From: Hoeflea_A sp965249925
GTDB taxonomy: Bacteria > Pseudomonadota > Alphaproteobacteria > Rhizobiales > Rhizobiaceae
Assembly (NCBI GenBank): GCA_965249925.1
Contig: OZ252260.1
Location: forward strand, 2,976,001-3,040,000
Direction of reading: 5' to 3'
DNA length: 64,000 nt
The number at the start of each line of letters is the position of its first letter. Position 1 is the first letter of the stretch. This document shows positions 8,715 through 18,186 of this stretch, piece after piece. Made by a program: the position numbers and the translations under genes. The notes under the pieces were generated by a model that was given only the letters and a program-made list of their open reading frames with translations, was not told the origin of the DNA and searched no databases.

Positions 8715-9335
8715 ATGAAGGATCGGACCTGTATTGTCAGTCGTAAGCACGGGCCGGCGCATCGGTTGATCCGGTTCGTCGCCGATCCGCAGGGACGGGT
8801 CGTCGCCGATTTGAAGGCGACATTGCCCGGACGCGGGTGTTGGGTGACCGCGCAGCATGATTTTGTCAGGCGCGCTGCCGACAGGAACTTGTTTGCCCGG
8901 GCTTTGAAGACGAATGTCGACGTGCCCGCCGACTTGGCCGAAGAGGTCGATGCTTTGCTTGCGGTGGCACTGACCGGGATGATGGGGCTGGCTCGCAAGG
9001 CTGGCCAGTTGGTGACCGGCGCCGCCAAGGTGGAAGCGGCGGTGCGCGCTGGCGAGGCGATTGCCGTATTCCATGCCGTCGAGGCGGCGCCCGACGGCAT
9101 TCGCAAGCTGGACCAGGCGCGCCGCGCCGCGGTGGCGGGTGGCGATGGTCCGATACCGGCGTTTCGTCTGCTGTCGGCGGATGAAATGGCGGTTCTCGGC
9201 GGTGGTGGAGAGGTAATTCATCTTGCGGTGCTTGCAGGGCAGGCGGGTGAGGGTGTAGTGAAACGCGCAAAGATGCTTGACCGGTATCGCGGCGAAACGG
9301 AAAACGGTCGGGCCAGGGAAACGGAAACGGAATGA
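8715..9335 (+). CDS. YlxR (DUF448) RNA-binding protein with L7Ae-like C-terminal domain
   Basis: 206 residues. N-terminal YlxR domain: RTCIVSRK, IRFVADPQGRVVADL, PGRGCWVTAQHD. The C-terminal half (about residues 95-180: GLARKAGQLVTGAAKVEAAV) resembles L7Ae/ribosomal L30e RNA-binding folds. This two-domain form between nusA and infB is typical of alphaproteobacteria, whereas Firmicutes encode the two parts as separate genes. Its stop overlaps the infB start by 4 bases (ATGA), indicating translational coupling. The Cys in GRGCW replaces the more usual Ala or Val. Confidence 0.9.
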   Translation: MKDRTCIVSRKHGPAHRLIRFVADPQGRVVADLKATLPGRGCWVTAQHDFVRRAADRNLFARALKTNVDVPADLAEEVDALLAVALTGMMGLARKAGQLVTGAAKVEAAVRAGEAIAVFHAVEAAPDGIRKLDQARRAAVAGGDGPIPAFRLLSADEMAVLGGGGEVIHLAVLAGQAGEGVVKRAKMLDRYRGETENGRARETETE

Positions 9336-11917
9336 GCGACACCAAGGACGAAAAGACGATCAGCGTCACCAGCAAAAAAACCCTGACGCTGAAGCGCTCT
9401 GGGGTTGAGCAGGGCACGGTTCGCCAGGATATCGGGCGCGGTCGCTCCAAGGCCGTCGTGGTGGAGACGCGCAAGCGGCGCATCACGCGTCCCGACGATG
9501 AAAAGCCGGCGTCGCTGGCCGCCGGATTGAAACCCAAGCCCGAGGTTCAGGAAAAACCGGCGCCGAAACGCCCGGCCGAAGAACCCGCCAAACCGGCGAA
9601 ACCGGCAGTGGTGCTGAAAGAGCTGTCGGCCAGCGAAATGGATGCCCGTAAGCGGGCCCTGGCCAACGCCAAGATTCGAGATGCGGAAGAACGCCAGCGG
9701 GCCGAAGAAGAGGCCCGGATCCGCGCCGAGGAGGAAGCACGGCTCGAAAAGGAACGTGAGGAAACCGAACGCCGTCAGGCCGAGGAAGAGGCCAAGCGCC
9801 AAGCCGAGGCTGCGACGCAGCAAGAGCCGGAGGCCGCGGCACAGCCGGAACCGGCCGCCGAGGCACCCAGCGAGCCTGCGCCGGAACCGGCGGCCGACCG
9901 CACCGGCCGCGCCGCGCGTCCCGCACAAAGCGAGGAGCCCGATCGGGGCCGGTCGGCGCCTCCACGCGGCAAGCAGGCCCGCCCTGAAACACCGCGCCCG
10001 CAGCGCCCGCGCGGTGATGACTCACGGCGCCGCAACAAACTGACCCTGAACACCGCGCTCAGCGACGATGGCGGCCAACGCGGCCGATCCCTGTCGGCGC
10101 TGCGCCGCCGCCAGGAGAAAATGAAGCGTGCGCAGGTGCAGGAGAGTCGCGAAAAGATCGCGCGCGAGGTGACCCTGCCCGAAACCATCACCATCCAGGA
10201 ACTGTCGCAGCGCATGGCGGAACGTTCGGTCGATGTCATCAAATACCTGATGAAAGAAGGCCAGATGATGAAACCCGGCGACGTCATCGACGCGGACCTT
10301 GCGGAGCTGATTGCCGGCGAATTCGGGCATACCGTCAAACGGGTCGCCGAGTCCGACATCGAGGAGGGTATCTTCGATATCGAGGACGACGAGGGTACGC
10401 TGAAGCCGCGGCCACCGGTCGTTACCATCATGGGCCATGTCGATCACGGCAAGACGTCACTGCTCGATGCGATTCGGCAGACCAACGTCGTGTCCGGCGA
10501 GGCCGGCGGCATCACCCAGCACATCGGTGCCTATCAGGTCGAGCAGGATGGTCAGAAGATCACCTTCATCGATACCCCGGGCCACGCCGCGTTCACGGCG
10601 ATGCGCGCCCGTGGCGCCCAGGCGACGGATATCGCCATCCTGGTGGTCGCCGCCGACGACAGCGTGATGCCGCAGACGATCGAATCGATCAACCACGCCA
10701 AGGCCGCCAATGTCCCGATCATCGTCGCCATCAACAAGATCGACAAACCCGAGGCCGATGCCAACAAAGTGCGAACGGAACTGTTGCAGCACGAGGTATT
10801 CGTCGAATCGATGGGCGGTGAGGTTCTCGATGTCGAGGTGTCCGCGACCAAGGGCACCAATCTCGACAAGCTGCTAGAGGCGATCCTGCTGCAGGCCGAG
10901 ATATTGGACCTGAAGGCCAATCCGGATCGCACCGCCGAGGGATCGGTGATCGAGGCCCAGCTGGATCGCGGCCGCGGTTCGGTGGCGACGGTTCTGGTCG
11001 AGGCGGGCACGCTGCATACCGGCGACATCGTCGTGGCCGGTGACGAGTGGGGCCGGGTTCGGGCACTGGTCGACGATCGCGGCAACCAGGTCAAGGAAGC
11101 CGGACCGTCAACACCGGTGGAAGTACTCGGCCTGCAGGGAACGCCGCAGGCCGGTGATCGGCTGGCGGTCGTCGAAAACGAGGCGCGGGCCCGGGAAATC
11201 GCCGATTACCGCCAGCGCAAGGCGCGCGAGAAAGCGGTTGCCCGGCAAGCCGGCACCCGCGGATCCCTCGAACAGATGATGTCGCAGTTGCAGGTGACTG
11301 GCGCCCAGGAGTTTCCGCTGGTCATCAAGGGCGATGTGCAGGGCTCCATCGAGGCGATCATCGGAGCGCTGGACAAGCTCGGCACCGACGAAGTGCGGGC
11401 GCGTGTCGTGCATTCGGGTGCCGGCGGCATCACCGAATCGGACATTTCGCTGGCCGAAGCGTCGGATGCGGCGATTATCGGCTTCAATGTGCGCGCCAAC
11501 AGCCAGGCGCGTGAGGCCGCCGCCGCCGCGGGCATCGAGATCCGCTACTACAACATCATCTACGATCTGGTGGATGACGTGAAGGCCGCGATGTCTGGCA
11601 TGCTGACGCCGGAGCGCCGCGAGACCTTCCTCGGCAACGCCGAGATCCTCGAAGTGTTCAACATCACCAAGGTCGGCAAGGTGGCCGGTTGCCGGGTCAC
11701 CGAAGGCAAGGTCGAACGTGGTGTCGGCGTCCGCCTGATCCGCGACAGCGTGGTCATCCACGAGGGCAGCCTCAAGACGCTCAAGCGCTTCAAGGACGAG
11801 GTCAACGAGGTCAACGCCGGCCAGGAATGCGGCATGGCGTTCGAGAATTACGAGGATATTCGCGTCGGCGACGTCATCGAGTGTTTCCGCGTCGAACACG
11901 TGACCCGGACTCTGTAG
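9332..11917 (+). CDS. infB: Translation initiation factor IF-2
   Basis: 861 residues. GTPase that delivers initiator fMet-tRNA to the 30S subunit. It has an N-terminal IF2 domain, then a long low-complexity Glu/Ala/Arg/Pro linker (about residues 70-230) as in other proteobacteria. The G domain has G1 GHVDHGKTS (about 368), G3 DTPGHAAF and G4 NKID; domains II-IV follow. It is translationally coupled to the YlxR gene upstream. A strong stem-loop lies 24 bp after the stop, before rbfA. Confidence 0.97.
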   Translation: MSDTKDEKTISVTSKKTLTLKRSGVEQGTVRQDIGRGRSKAVVVETRKRRITRPDDEKPASLAAGLKPKPEVQEKPAPKRPAEEPAKPAKPAVVLKELSASEMDARKRALANAKIRDAEERQRAEEEARIRAEEEARLEKEREETERRQAEEEAKRQAEAATQQEPEAAAQPEPAAEAPSEPAPEPAADRTGRAARPAQSEEPDRGRSAPPRGKQARPETPRPQRPRGDDSRRRNKLTLNTALSDDGGQRGRSLSALRRRQEKMKRAQVQESREKIAREVTLPETITIQELSQRMAERSVDVIKYLMKEGQMMKPGDVIDADLAELIAGEFGHTVKRVAESDIEEGIFDIEDDEGTLKPRPPVVTIMGHVDHGKTSLLDAIRQTNVVSGEAGGITQHIGAYQVEQDGQKITFIDTPGHAAFTAMRARGAQATDIAILVVAADDSVMPQTIESINHAKAANVPIIVAINKIDKPEADANKVRTELLQHEVFVESMGGEVLDVEVSATKGTNLDKLLEAILLQAEILDLKANPDRTAEGSVIEAQLDRGRGSVATVLVEAGTLHTGDIVVAGDEWGRVRALVDDRGNQVKEAGPSTPVEVLGLQGTPQAGDRLAVVENEARAREIADYRQRKAREKAVARQAGTRGSLEQMMSQLQVTGAQEFPLVIKGDVQGSIEAIIGALDKLGTDEVRARVVHSGAGGITESDISLAEASDAAIIGFNVRANSQAREAAAAAGIEIRYYNIIYDLVDDVKAAMSGMLTPERRETFLGNAEILEVFNITKVGKVAGCRVTEGKVERGVGVRLIRDSVVIHEGSLKTLKRFKDEVNEVNAGQECGMAFENYEDIRVGDVIECFRVEHVTRTL

Positions 11918-11940
11918 CGCGTCTGTCATAAAAAATCGGA

Positions 11941-11976
11941 GGCGGGCGCGTTTGTCGCGCCCGCCTTGTCGTTTGT
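11941..11976 (+). terminator. Strong stem-loop between infB and rbfA
   Basis: Perfect 10-bp stem GGCGGGCGCG (11941-11950) with CGCGCCCGCC (11956-11965), loop TTTGT, then a T-rich but interrupted tail (TTGTCGTTTGT). It could terminate or partly attenuate transcription between infB and the rbfA-truB pair, or protect the upstream mRNA 3' end. Confidence 0.65.
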
Positions 11977-12022
11977 TTGCTTGCGGTTCGATCCCGCTGT
12001 GAATGTCTGAAAGGTCGGAACC

Positions 12023-12436
12023 ATGTCGAGAACAGCTTCTTCCGGGCCGTCGCAGCGGCAGTTGCGGGTTGGCGAGCAGGTGCGCGCGGCCATCACGGAT
12101 GTGCTGCAGCGTGGCAATGTTCGCGATTCGCTGCTGGAGACCACGGTCATCTCCATCTCGGAGGTGCGGATGTCGCCGGACCTGAAGATCGCCACGGCCT
12201 TTGTCACGCCGCTTGGCGCCGCCGACCACGACGCAGTCGTCGAGGCATTGAACCGGAATGCCCGGTTCATACGCAAGCAGGTCACACCGGCCCTGCGGCA
12301 GATGAAATACATGCCGGAATTGCGATTTCGCGACGACACCAGTTTCGAGAACTATCGGCGCATCGACAGCCTGTTGCGGTCGCCTCAGGTGCAGCGGGAC
12401 CTGGCACGCGGCGACGATGAAGACGGAGATGCCTGA
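12023..12436 (+). CDS. rbfA: 30S ribosome-binding factor A
   Basis: 137 residues. KH-fold cold-shock factor acting in late 16S processing and 30S maturation. Seen: RQLRVGEQVRAAITDVLQRG at the N terminus and ISEVRMSPDLKIATAFVTPLG in the core; the C-terminal part has MKYMPELRFRDDTSFENYRR, the usual family ending followed by a short acidic tail. The stop overlaps the truB start (TGATG), so the two are coupled. Confidence 0.95.
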   Translation: MSRTASSGPSQRQLRVGEQVRAAITDVLQRGNVRDSLLETTVISISEVRMSPDLKIATAFVTPLGAADHDAVVEALNRNARFIRKQVTPALRQMKYMPELRFRDDTSFENYRRIDSLLRSPQVQRDLARGDDEDGDA

Positions 12437-13371
12437 TGGCGCGGCGCGGCAAACGCAAGGGCCGGGCGGTGTCGGGATGGCTCATTCTCGACAAGCCCGA
12501 GGATTTCGGGTCGACCGAAGCCGTTTCCAAGATCAAGTGGCTGTTCAAGGCGCAGAAGGCCGGACACGCCGGCACCCTGGATCCACTGGCCTCAGGTTTG
12601 TTGCCGATCGCGCTCGGCGATGCGACCAAGACGGTTCCCTATGTCATGGACGGTCGCAAGATCTATGAGTTCACCGTGGCCTGGGGCGAGGAGCGCACCA
12701 CCGACGACCGGGAGGGGACGGTGACGCAGACCAGCGACAGGCGCCCCGATGCAGAGGAGATCCGTGCTCTGCTGCCTCGCTATACCGGTCGGATCGAGCA
12801 GATTCCGCCGCAGTTTTCGGCGATCAAGGTCGATGGCAACCGGGCTTATGATCTCGCTAGGGAGGGCGACACGCTCGACCTGCCGGCGCGGCAGGTCGAA
12901 ATCCACCGGCTCGATCTTGTCGCCTGCCCGGACCCGGGCAGCGCCGTGTTTGTCGTCGAATGCGGCAAGGGCACCTATGTGCGGTCTCTGGCCCGCGATC
13001 TCGGCCGCGATCTCGGCTGCTTCGGACATGTGGCCACCTTGCGACGGACCTATGTGGCGCCGTTTGGTGAGGACGACATGGTGCCACTGGCGACGCTGAC
13101 GGCGTTGGAGGAGACCGAAGACGACGATGCACGGTTTGCCGCCTTGGATGACAACCTGATCGACACGTCGGAAGCGCTGGCGCTCTTGCCGCGGCTGGTG
13201 GTAACCGGCGACCAGGCGTCACGCCTCAGGCGCGGCAATCCGATCCTGTTGCGCGGCCGCGACGCGCCGTTGCCGGCGCCGGAGGCTTATGCCGTCAGCG
13301 GGGGTGAGCTGGTCGCCATCGGCGAGATCGCCGAGGGTGAGTTTCGTCCGCGCAGGGTCTTCGGTGGCTGA
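12436..13371 (+). CDS. truB: tRNA pseudouridine(55) synthase
   Basis: 311 residues. Converts U55 of the T-loop to pseudouridine. Seen: the N-terminal GWLILDKPEDFGSTEAV and the catalytic-Asp motif GHAGTLDPLASGLLPIA (Asp in TLDPLASG). The C-terminal PUA-like extension ends in GEIAEGEFRPRRVFGG. It starts at the last base of the rbfA stop, so this is a tight operon. A 150-bp gap to rpsO follows. Confidence 0.96.
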   Translation: MARRGKRKGRAVSGWLILDKPEDFGSTEAVSKIKWLFKAQKAGHAGTLDPLASGLLPIALGDATKTVPYVMDGRKIYEFTVAWGEERTTDDREGTVTQTSDRRPDAEEIRALLPRYTGRIEQIPPQFSAIKVDGNRAYDLAREGDTLDLPARQVEIHRLDLVACPDPGSAVFVVECGKGTYVRSLARDLGRDLGCFGHVATLRRTYVAPFGEDDMVPLATLTALEETEDDDARFAALDDNLIDTSEALALLPRLVVTGDQASRLRRGNPILLRGRDAPLPAPEAYAVSGGELVAIGEIAEGEFRPRRVFGG

Positions 13372-13521
13372 CGACAGAACGCCGGACCGCAAATAAAGCT
13401 GGTATTCCGTGTGGTTCTGACCTATATGCAGCGCGTTGCGGCCAGTGGCCGCCAAACCAGGCCCATGCTGGACGACATCCCGGCCTCGGGCGACTTCCCT
13501 CCAAAATGAAAGGAAGGTTTG

Positions 13522-13791
13522 ATGTCGATCACTGCTGAACGCAAAGCGGAACTGATTCAGAAATACGCCACAAAGGAAGGTGACACCGGGTCTCCGGAGG
13601 TTCAAGTCGCCATTCTGACCGAGCGCATTACCAATCTGACGGAACACTTCAAGGGCCACAAGAAGGACAACCACTCCCGCCGTGGTCTTCTGAAGATGGT
13701 GTCCAGCCGCCGTTCGCTTCTCGACTACCTGAAGAACAAGGACGAGGAGCGCTATAGGACGCTGATCACCAGTCTCGGGATTCGCCGCTAA
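13522..13791 (+). CDS. rpsO: 30S ribosomal protein S15
   Basis: 89 residues, standard length. Binds 16S rRNA helices 20-22 and helps form the central domain. Seen: DTGSPEVQVAILTERI and HFKGHKKDNHSRRGLL, both diagnostic, and the GIRR ending. ATG 13522 is preceded by AAAGGAAGG. A GC hairpin (GCGGCC with GGCCGC) lies in the 150-bp leader and might take part in S15 autoregulation, but this is not shown. The rpsO-pnp order is the classic one. Confidence 0.97.
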   Translation: MSITAERKAELIQKYATKEGDTGSPEVQVAILTERITNLTEHFKGHKKDNHSRRGLLKMVSSRRSLLDYLKNKDEERYRTLITSLGIRR

Positions 13792-13797
13792 GCTTTC

Positions 13798-13833
13798 CGG
13801 CGGTGTGCCAACGGCACGCCGCCGCTTTCGTTT
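13798..13833 (+). terminator. Terminator after rpsO
   Basis: A 12-bp stem, CGGCGGTGTGCC (13798-13809) with GGCACGCCGCCG (13813-13824), has one wobble pair and a three-base loop, followed by CTTTCGTTT. It starts 7 bases after the rpsO stop. In the 213 bases between it and pnp I see no gene and no clear promoter. Confidence 0.75.
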
Positions 13834-14037
13834 CCGGGCGTGGATCGCGCTCGGGAGAGCCGTCACGGGGCAGGATTGCCGGTTGTTTGCGCGGGGCAGC
13901 GCCCGCACAGATCAAACACCCTGCTGTCTTGCCCGTGGCGACAGAAACGGATCCGGCCGGGCTGAAACCGGAGCCGGATGCATTGAAAATGGAGACGGGT
14001 GCCGCAGCCGGCACCGTCTCGCCACGAAGGATAAGAT

Positions 14038-16164
14038 ATGTTTGTCACCCACAAGGTAGAAATCGAATGGGGCGGCCGGCCGCTCGTTCTGGAAACAGGC
14101 AAGGTCGCGCGTCAGGCGGATGGTGCCGTCATCGCCTCCTACGGCGAAAGCGTGGTCCTCGCCACGGTGGTGTCGGCTCACCAGCCGCGGCCGGGCCAGG
14201 ACTTTTTCCCGCTGACCGTCAATTACCAGGAAAAGACCTTTGCCGCCGGTAAGATCCCGGGCGGCTATTTTAAGCGGGAAGGCCGCCCGAGCGAAAACGA
14301 AACGCTGGTATCGCGCCTGATCGACCGCCCCATCCGGCCGCTGTTTCCGGACGGATACAGACACGACACCCAGATCATCATCACGGTTCTGCAACACGAT
14401 CTGGAAAACAATCCGGACATTCTCGCCATGATCGCCACGTCGGCGGCGCTGACCCTTTCGGGTATTCCCTTCATGGGTCCCATCGGCGGCGCCCGTGTCG
14501 GCTATATCGGCGGCGAGTACATCCTCAATCCGCATGTCGATGAAATGGACGAGTCAAGCCTCGATCTGGTGGTCGCGGGTACCCAGGACGCCGTTCTGAT
14601 GGTGGAATCGGAAGCCGGCGAACTGACCGAGGACATCATGCTCGGCGCCGTCATGTTCGGGCAAAACGGGTTCCAGCCGGTCATCGATGCGATCATCAAG
14701 CTGGCCGAGGTCGCCGCCAACGAACCGCGCGATTTCGAGCCGGAGGATCTTTCCGCACTCGAGCAGGCGATGTTGAAAATCGCCGAAAGCGATTTGCGCG
14801 CGGCCTACGGGATCACCGAGAAGACGGAACGCTATACAGCGGTTGACGCCGTCAAGGCCAAAGTCGTCGAGCACTTCCTGCCGGAAGGCGATGAAGAAGC
14901 CGAATACACCGCAGAGCAGATCGCCACCGTGTTCAAGTCGTTGCAGGCCAAGATCGTGCGCTGGAACATTCTCGACACGCAAGGCCGCATCGATGGCCGC
15001 GACCTATCCACCGTCCGTCCTATTGTGGCCGAGGTCGGGCTTTTGCCGCGTACCCACGGTTCGGCATTGTTCACCCGCGGCGAAACCCAGGCGATCGTCG
15101 TGGCCACGCTGGGCACCGGCGAAGACGAGCAGTATGTCGACAGCCTGACCGGGACCTACCGGGAAAATTTCATGCTGCACTACAACTTCCCGCCGTTTTC
15201 GGTGGGTGAAACCGGCCGAATCGGATCACCCGGCCGCCGCGAGATCGGACACGGCAAGCTCGCCTGGCGGGCCATCCACCCGATGCTGCCGACCGAAGAG
15301 CAATTCCCCTATACGCTGCGCGTGGTTTCCGAAATCACCGAGTCGAACGGTTCTTCGTCGATGGCCACCGTCTGCGGCACGTCGTTGGCACTAATGGATG
15401 CCGGGGTACCGCTGCCGCGTCCGGTGGCCGGTATCGCCATGGGTCTGATCAAGGAAGACGAGCGCTTCGCCGTGCTGTCCGACATCCTCGGCGATGAAGA
15501 CCATCTGGGCGATATGGACTTCAAGGTCGCCGGCACCCGTGATGGCATCACTTCGCTGCAGATGGACATCAAAATCACCGGCATTACCGAGGAGATCATG
15601 CGGGTGGCGCTCGACCAGGCCAAGGACGGTCGGCTTCACATTCTCGGCGAAATGGGCAAGGCCATCAACGAAAGCCGCGAGCAGTTGGGCGAATACGCGC
15701 CGCGCATCGAGGTCATGAACATCCCGGTCGACAAGATCCGCGACGTGATCGGCTCGGGCGGCAAGGTCATCCGCGAGATCGTCGAAAAAACCGGCGCCAA
15801 GATCAACATCGACGACGACGGAACAATCAAGTTCGCATCGTCATCTCTTAAGGAGATCGAGGCGGCGAAGAAGTGGGTGCATTCGATTGTCGCCGAGCCG
15901 GAAGTCGGCGAGATCTACGAAGGCACGGTCGTCAAGGTCGCCGATTTCGGTGCTTTCGTGAACTTCTTCGGCCCGCGCGACGGTTTGGTTCACATCTCGC
16001 AACTGGCGCCGGAGCGGGTCGGCAAAACCTCCGATGTGGTTAAGGAGGGCGACAAGGTGTTCGTCAAACTTCTCGGCTTCGACGATCGCGGCAAGGTCCG
16101 CCTGTCCATGAAGGTCGTCAACCAGGACACCGGCCAGGAGATTCCGCGCGAGAAGGCCGGCTAA
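14038..16164 (+). CDS. pnp: Polyribonucleotide nucleotidyltransferase (PNPase)
   Basis: 708 residues, standard length. Phosphorolytic 3'-5' exoribonuclease and degradosome component. It has two RNase PH domains (first with KIPGGYFKREGRPSENETL, second with FPPFSVGETGRIGSPGRREI and the catalytic-Asp region DILGDEDHLGDMDFKVAGT), a KH domain (DVIGSGGKVIREIVEKTGA) and a C-terminal S1 domain (GEIYEGTVVKVADFGAFVNF). A strong terminator follows. Confidence 0.98.
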   Translation: MFVTHKVEIEWGGRPLVLETGKVARQADGAVIASYGESVVLATVVSAHQPRPGQDFFPLTVNYQEKTFAAGKIPGGYFKREGRPSENETLVSRLIDRPIRPLFPDGYRHDTQIIITVLQHDLENNPDILAMIATSAALTLSGIPFMGPIGGARVGYIGGEYILNPHVDEMDESSLDLVVAGTQDAVLMVESEAGELTEDIMLGAVMFGQNGFQPVIDAIIKLAEVAANEPRDFEPEDLSALEQAMLKIAESDLRAAYGITEKTERYTAVDAVKAKVVEHFLPEGDEEAEYTAEQIATVFKSLQAKIVRWNILDTQGRIDGRDLSTVRPIVAEVGLLPRTHGSALFTRGETQAIVVATLGTGEDEQYVDSLTGTYRENFMLHYNFPPFSVGETGRIGSPGRREIGHGKLAWRAIHPMLPTEEQFPYTLRVVSEITESNGSSSMATVCGTSLALMDAGVPLPRPVAGIAMGLIKEDERFAVLSDILGDEDHLGDMDFKVAGTRDGITSLQMDIKITGITEEIMRVALDQAKDGRLHILGEMGKAINESREQLGEYAPRIEVMNIPVDKIRDVIGSGGKVIREIVEKTGAKINIDDDGTIKFASSSLKEIEAAKKWVHSIVAEPEVGEIYEGTVVKVADFGAFVNFFGPRDGLVHISQLAPERVGKTSDVVKEGDKVFVKLLGFDDRGKVRLSMKVVNQDTGQEIPREKAG

Positions 16165-16191
16165 GCGGTTCCAAATATGCAATCAAAGAGT

Positions 16192-16226
16192 GCGCCCGCC
16201 GTGGACCAACGGCGGGCGCGTTACTG
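16192..16226 (+). terminator. Terminator after pnp
   Basis: Perfect 11-bp inverted repeat GCGCCCGCCGT (16192-16202) with ACGGCGGGCGC (16209-16219), loop GGACCA, followed by the T-containing GTTACTGT. It starts 28 bases after the pnp stop. Confidence 0.75.
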
Positions 16227-16519
16227 TAAACAGATTGTCGAAAACTTACGCATATTTCACATAAGATCCATCATTCTGCCACTTTCGAACGGCAAGAGCT
16301 GGACGCCTCGAAGGCGCCGCAGGACCGCCGGATCTTTCCAAGTTTGAAAGTATTCATACAACCGCTGGTCATCGGAACGGATTTGGTTTAACCAATTGCC
16401 AGCCGCTGCGCCGTGGACATTTCCTGAGGCGCAGATGAGGCCAAGGCAGACCGTGGGCGGATGCCTGTCTTTGCACATAAAGATGTGAACGACGAGTCGT
16501 TTTCTGACGGGGAAATGAT
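16227..16519. other. Intergenic region ahead of the secreted protease
   Basis: About 290 bases without a gene I can support. It is more A+T-rich than the neighbours and must hold the protease promoter. Small reading frames on the minus strand here have no recognisable features. A purine-rich GGGGAAATG segment just before 16520 acts as the protease ribosome-binding site. Confidence 0.5.
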
Positions 16520-18181
16520 ATGGCAGCGCTTGCGAACAAAACGATTGATGAATTCAGCACCTACCTGACCGAGGGTTATTGGGACTACGCCAACTATTTC
16601 TATTTCTCGTTCAACATGGGCAGTAGCGGAGTCGGCGCCAACAACGGGGTGCTCCACTACAACTACTCGGGTTTCTCCGGCCTGCAGGGTGCCGGAACCG
16701 ATATCGACGGCCTGTCTGCGGAACGACGCGCGCTGGTCGATACGGCGCTGGATTATCTGGGCGGGATTCTCGGCATCGAATTTATCGAAACCACGTCCCA
16801 GGACACCCATGTCGATCTCTTCTTCATGGACAACGATACCGGCGCATACGCTGACGGTATCGACTACAATTTCGGCAACGGCGACGTCAATCACGTTTAT
16901 GCCGACTATGCCTGGATCAACATCGAACCCGGCTGGTTCTTCGGCACCTCGGATATCGGGGGGTATACCTATCAGACCGTTTTGCACGAGATCCTGCATA
17001 CGCTGGGGCTCGGACATCCAGGTCCCTACAATGCGGACGGCAGCGATACCTATGAAGCTGTCTATGTGACCGACAGCAACGACGCGGTCGCCGGCGCGTC
17101 GAACAACGCGCTGAACGACTCCTGGCAAATGACCATCATGTCCTATTTCGATCAGCAACAGAACACGACGGTCGATGCCGATCTGGTCTACCTGATCACA
17201 CCAAGTGTGGCGGATTTTGAAGCGCTGCGCTCCTATTACGGGTCGTCGGCTTTTACTGACGGCACCGTATACGGCTTTAACACCAATATTTTGGACGGGC
17301 CGCTGGCAGATCTGGCAGACTATGCCGACGGATCGGCGTTCACCATCATCGACGATGGCGGCCGCGACACGCTGGACTTCTCCGGATATGGTGCCGACCA
17401 GAGGATCGATCTGACGGTCGTTACCGGCTCGTCCACCGGAATTTACTCCAATATCGGTGGACTGACCGGCAACATGTCGCTTGCCGTCGGAACGCTGATC
17501 GAGAATGCCGTGGGCGGATCCGGAAACGATGTCATCATCGGCAATGACGCGAACAACACCCTGACCGGCAACGCCGGCGATGATCGATTCTCCGGCAAGG
17601 GCGGTGCCGATCGCATCCACGGTGGCGAGGGAACCGACACCGTGGTCTATGACGGGGTTCGGGCCGATTATGTCCAGGACCTGCAGATCGACGGTAGCAT
17701 TTTGCTGACCAAACTGGACGGCAGCATCGACCTGCTGTTCGATATCGAACGCCTCGACCTTGCCGACGGCGACTACGTTTTCGATATCGAGAGCGACAAT
17801 GTTGGCTTCACCTATCGCCTGTACGGCGCCGGTTACGGCCGCACCCCTGATGAAGGCGGGCTGCGCTTCTGGACCGGGATCCTGGACGATATGGATGCCA
17901 ACAACCCAGGGGCCGACAAGGTTGGTTTTCTGGTCGACCAGTTTCTGGCAGCCGACGAGTTCAACTTGCTCTATGGCGCCAATCCGACAAACGAAGAGTA
18001 CATCGAAGCGATGTATCTCAACGTCTTGAAGCGATTGCCTGACCAGGGCGGCTATGATTACTGGGTCGGTGCCATGGAGGCCGGGCTTGGCCGTGACGAC
18101 ATCCTGGTCAGCTTTTCGGAGAGCCTGGAGAACCGCATCAACGCCGATATCGACTACGATGACGGCATCTGGGTCGTTTGA
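16520..18181 (+). CDS. Serralysin-like RTX metalloprotease with DUF4214 C-terminal domain
   Basis: 553 residues, no N-terminal signal peptide, as expected for a type I secretion substrate. Metzincin zinc motif HEILHTLGLGHPG at residues 156-168 (HExxHxxGxxH) and Met-turn MSYF at about 206. RTX-type Gly/Asp repeats at about 333-385 (GGSGNDVIIGNDANNTL and similar GNAGDD and GGEGTD units) bind Ca2+ outside the cell. Residues about 430-540 match DUF4214: two related units with YGRTPDEGGLRFW and LKRLPDQGGYDYW. Serralysins (M10B) usually end soon after the repeats, so the DUF4214 tail is unusual though known in alphaproteobacterial RTX proteins. No type I ABC, MFP or TolC gene and no serralysin inhibitor is in the window. 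Convergent with fabI, 5 bp apart. Confidence 0.88.
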   Translation: MAALANKTIDEFSTYLTEGYWDYANYFYFSFNMGSSGVGANNGVLHYNYSGFSGLQGAGTDIDGLSAERRALVDTALDYLGGILGIEFIETTSQDTHVDLFFMDNDTGAYADGIDYNFGNGDVNHVYADYAWINIEPGWFFGTSDIGGYTYQTVLHEILHTLGLGHPGPYNADGSDTYEAVYVTDSNDAVAGASNNALNDSWQMTIMSYFDQQQNTTVDADLVYLITPSVADFEALRSYYGSSAFTDGTVYGFNTNILDGPLADLADYADGSAFTIIDDGGRDTLDFSGYGADQRIDLTVVTGSSTGIYSNIGGLTGNMSLAVGTLIENAVGGSGNDVIIGNDANNTLTGNAGDDRFSGKGGADRIHGGEGTDTVVYDGVRADYVQDLQIDGSILLTKLDGSIDLLFDIERLDLADGDYVFDIESDNVGFTYRLYGAGYGRTPDEGGLRFWTGILDDMDANNPGADKVGFLVDQFLAADEFNLLYGANPTNEEYIEAMYLNVLKRLPDQGGYDYWVGAMEAGLGRDDILVSFSESLENRINADIDYDDGIWVV

Positions 18182-18186
18182 CCGAC

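Noticed and set aside
16257..16478. Small minus-strand reading frame before the protease
   Set aside because: No ribosome-binding site, domain or conserved motif; it overlaps the region that should hold the protease promoter.
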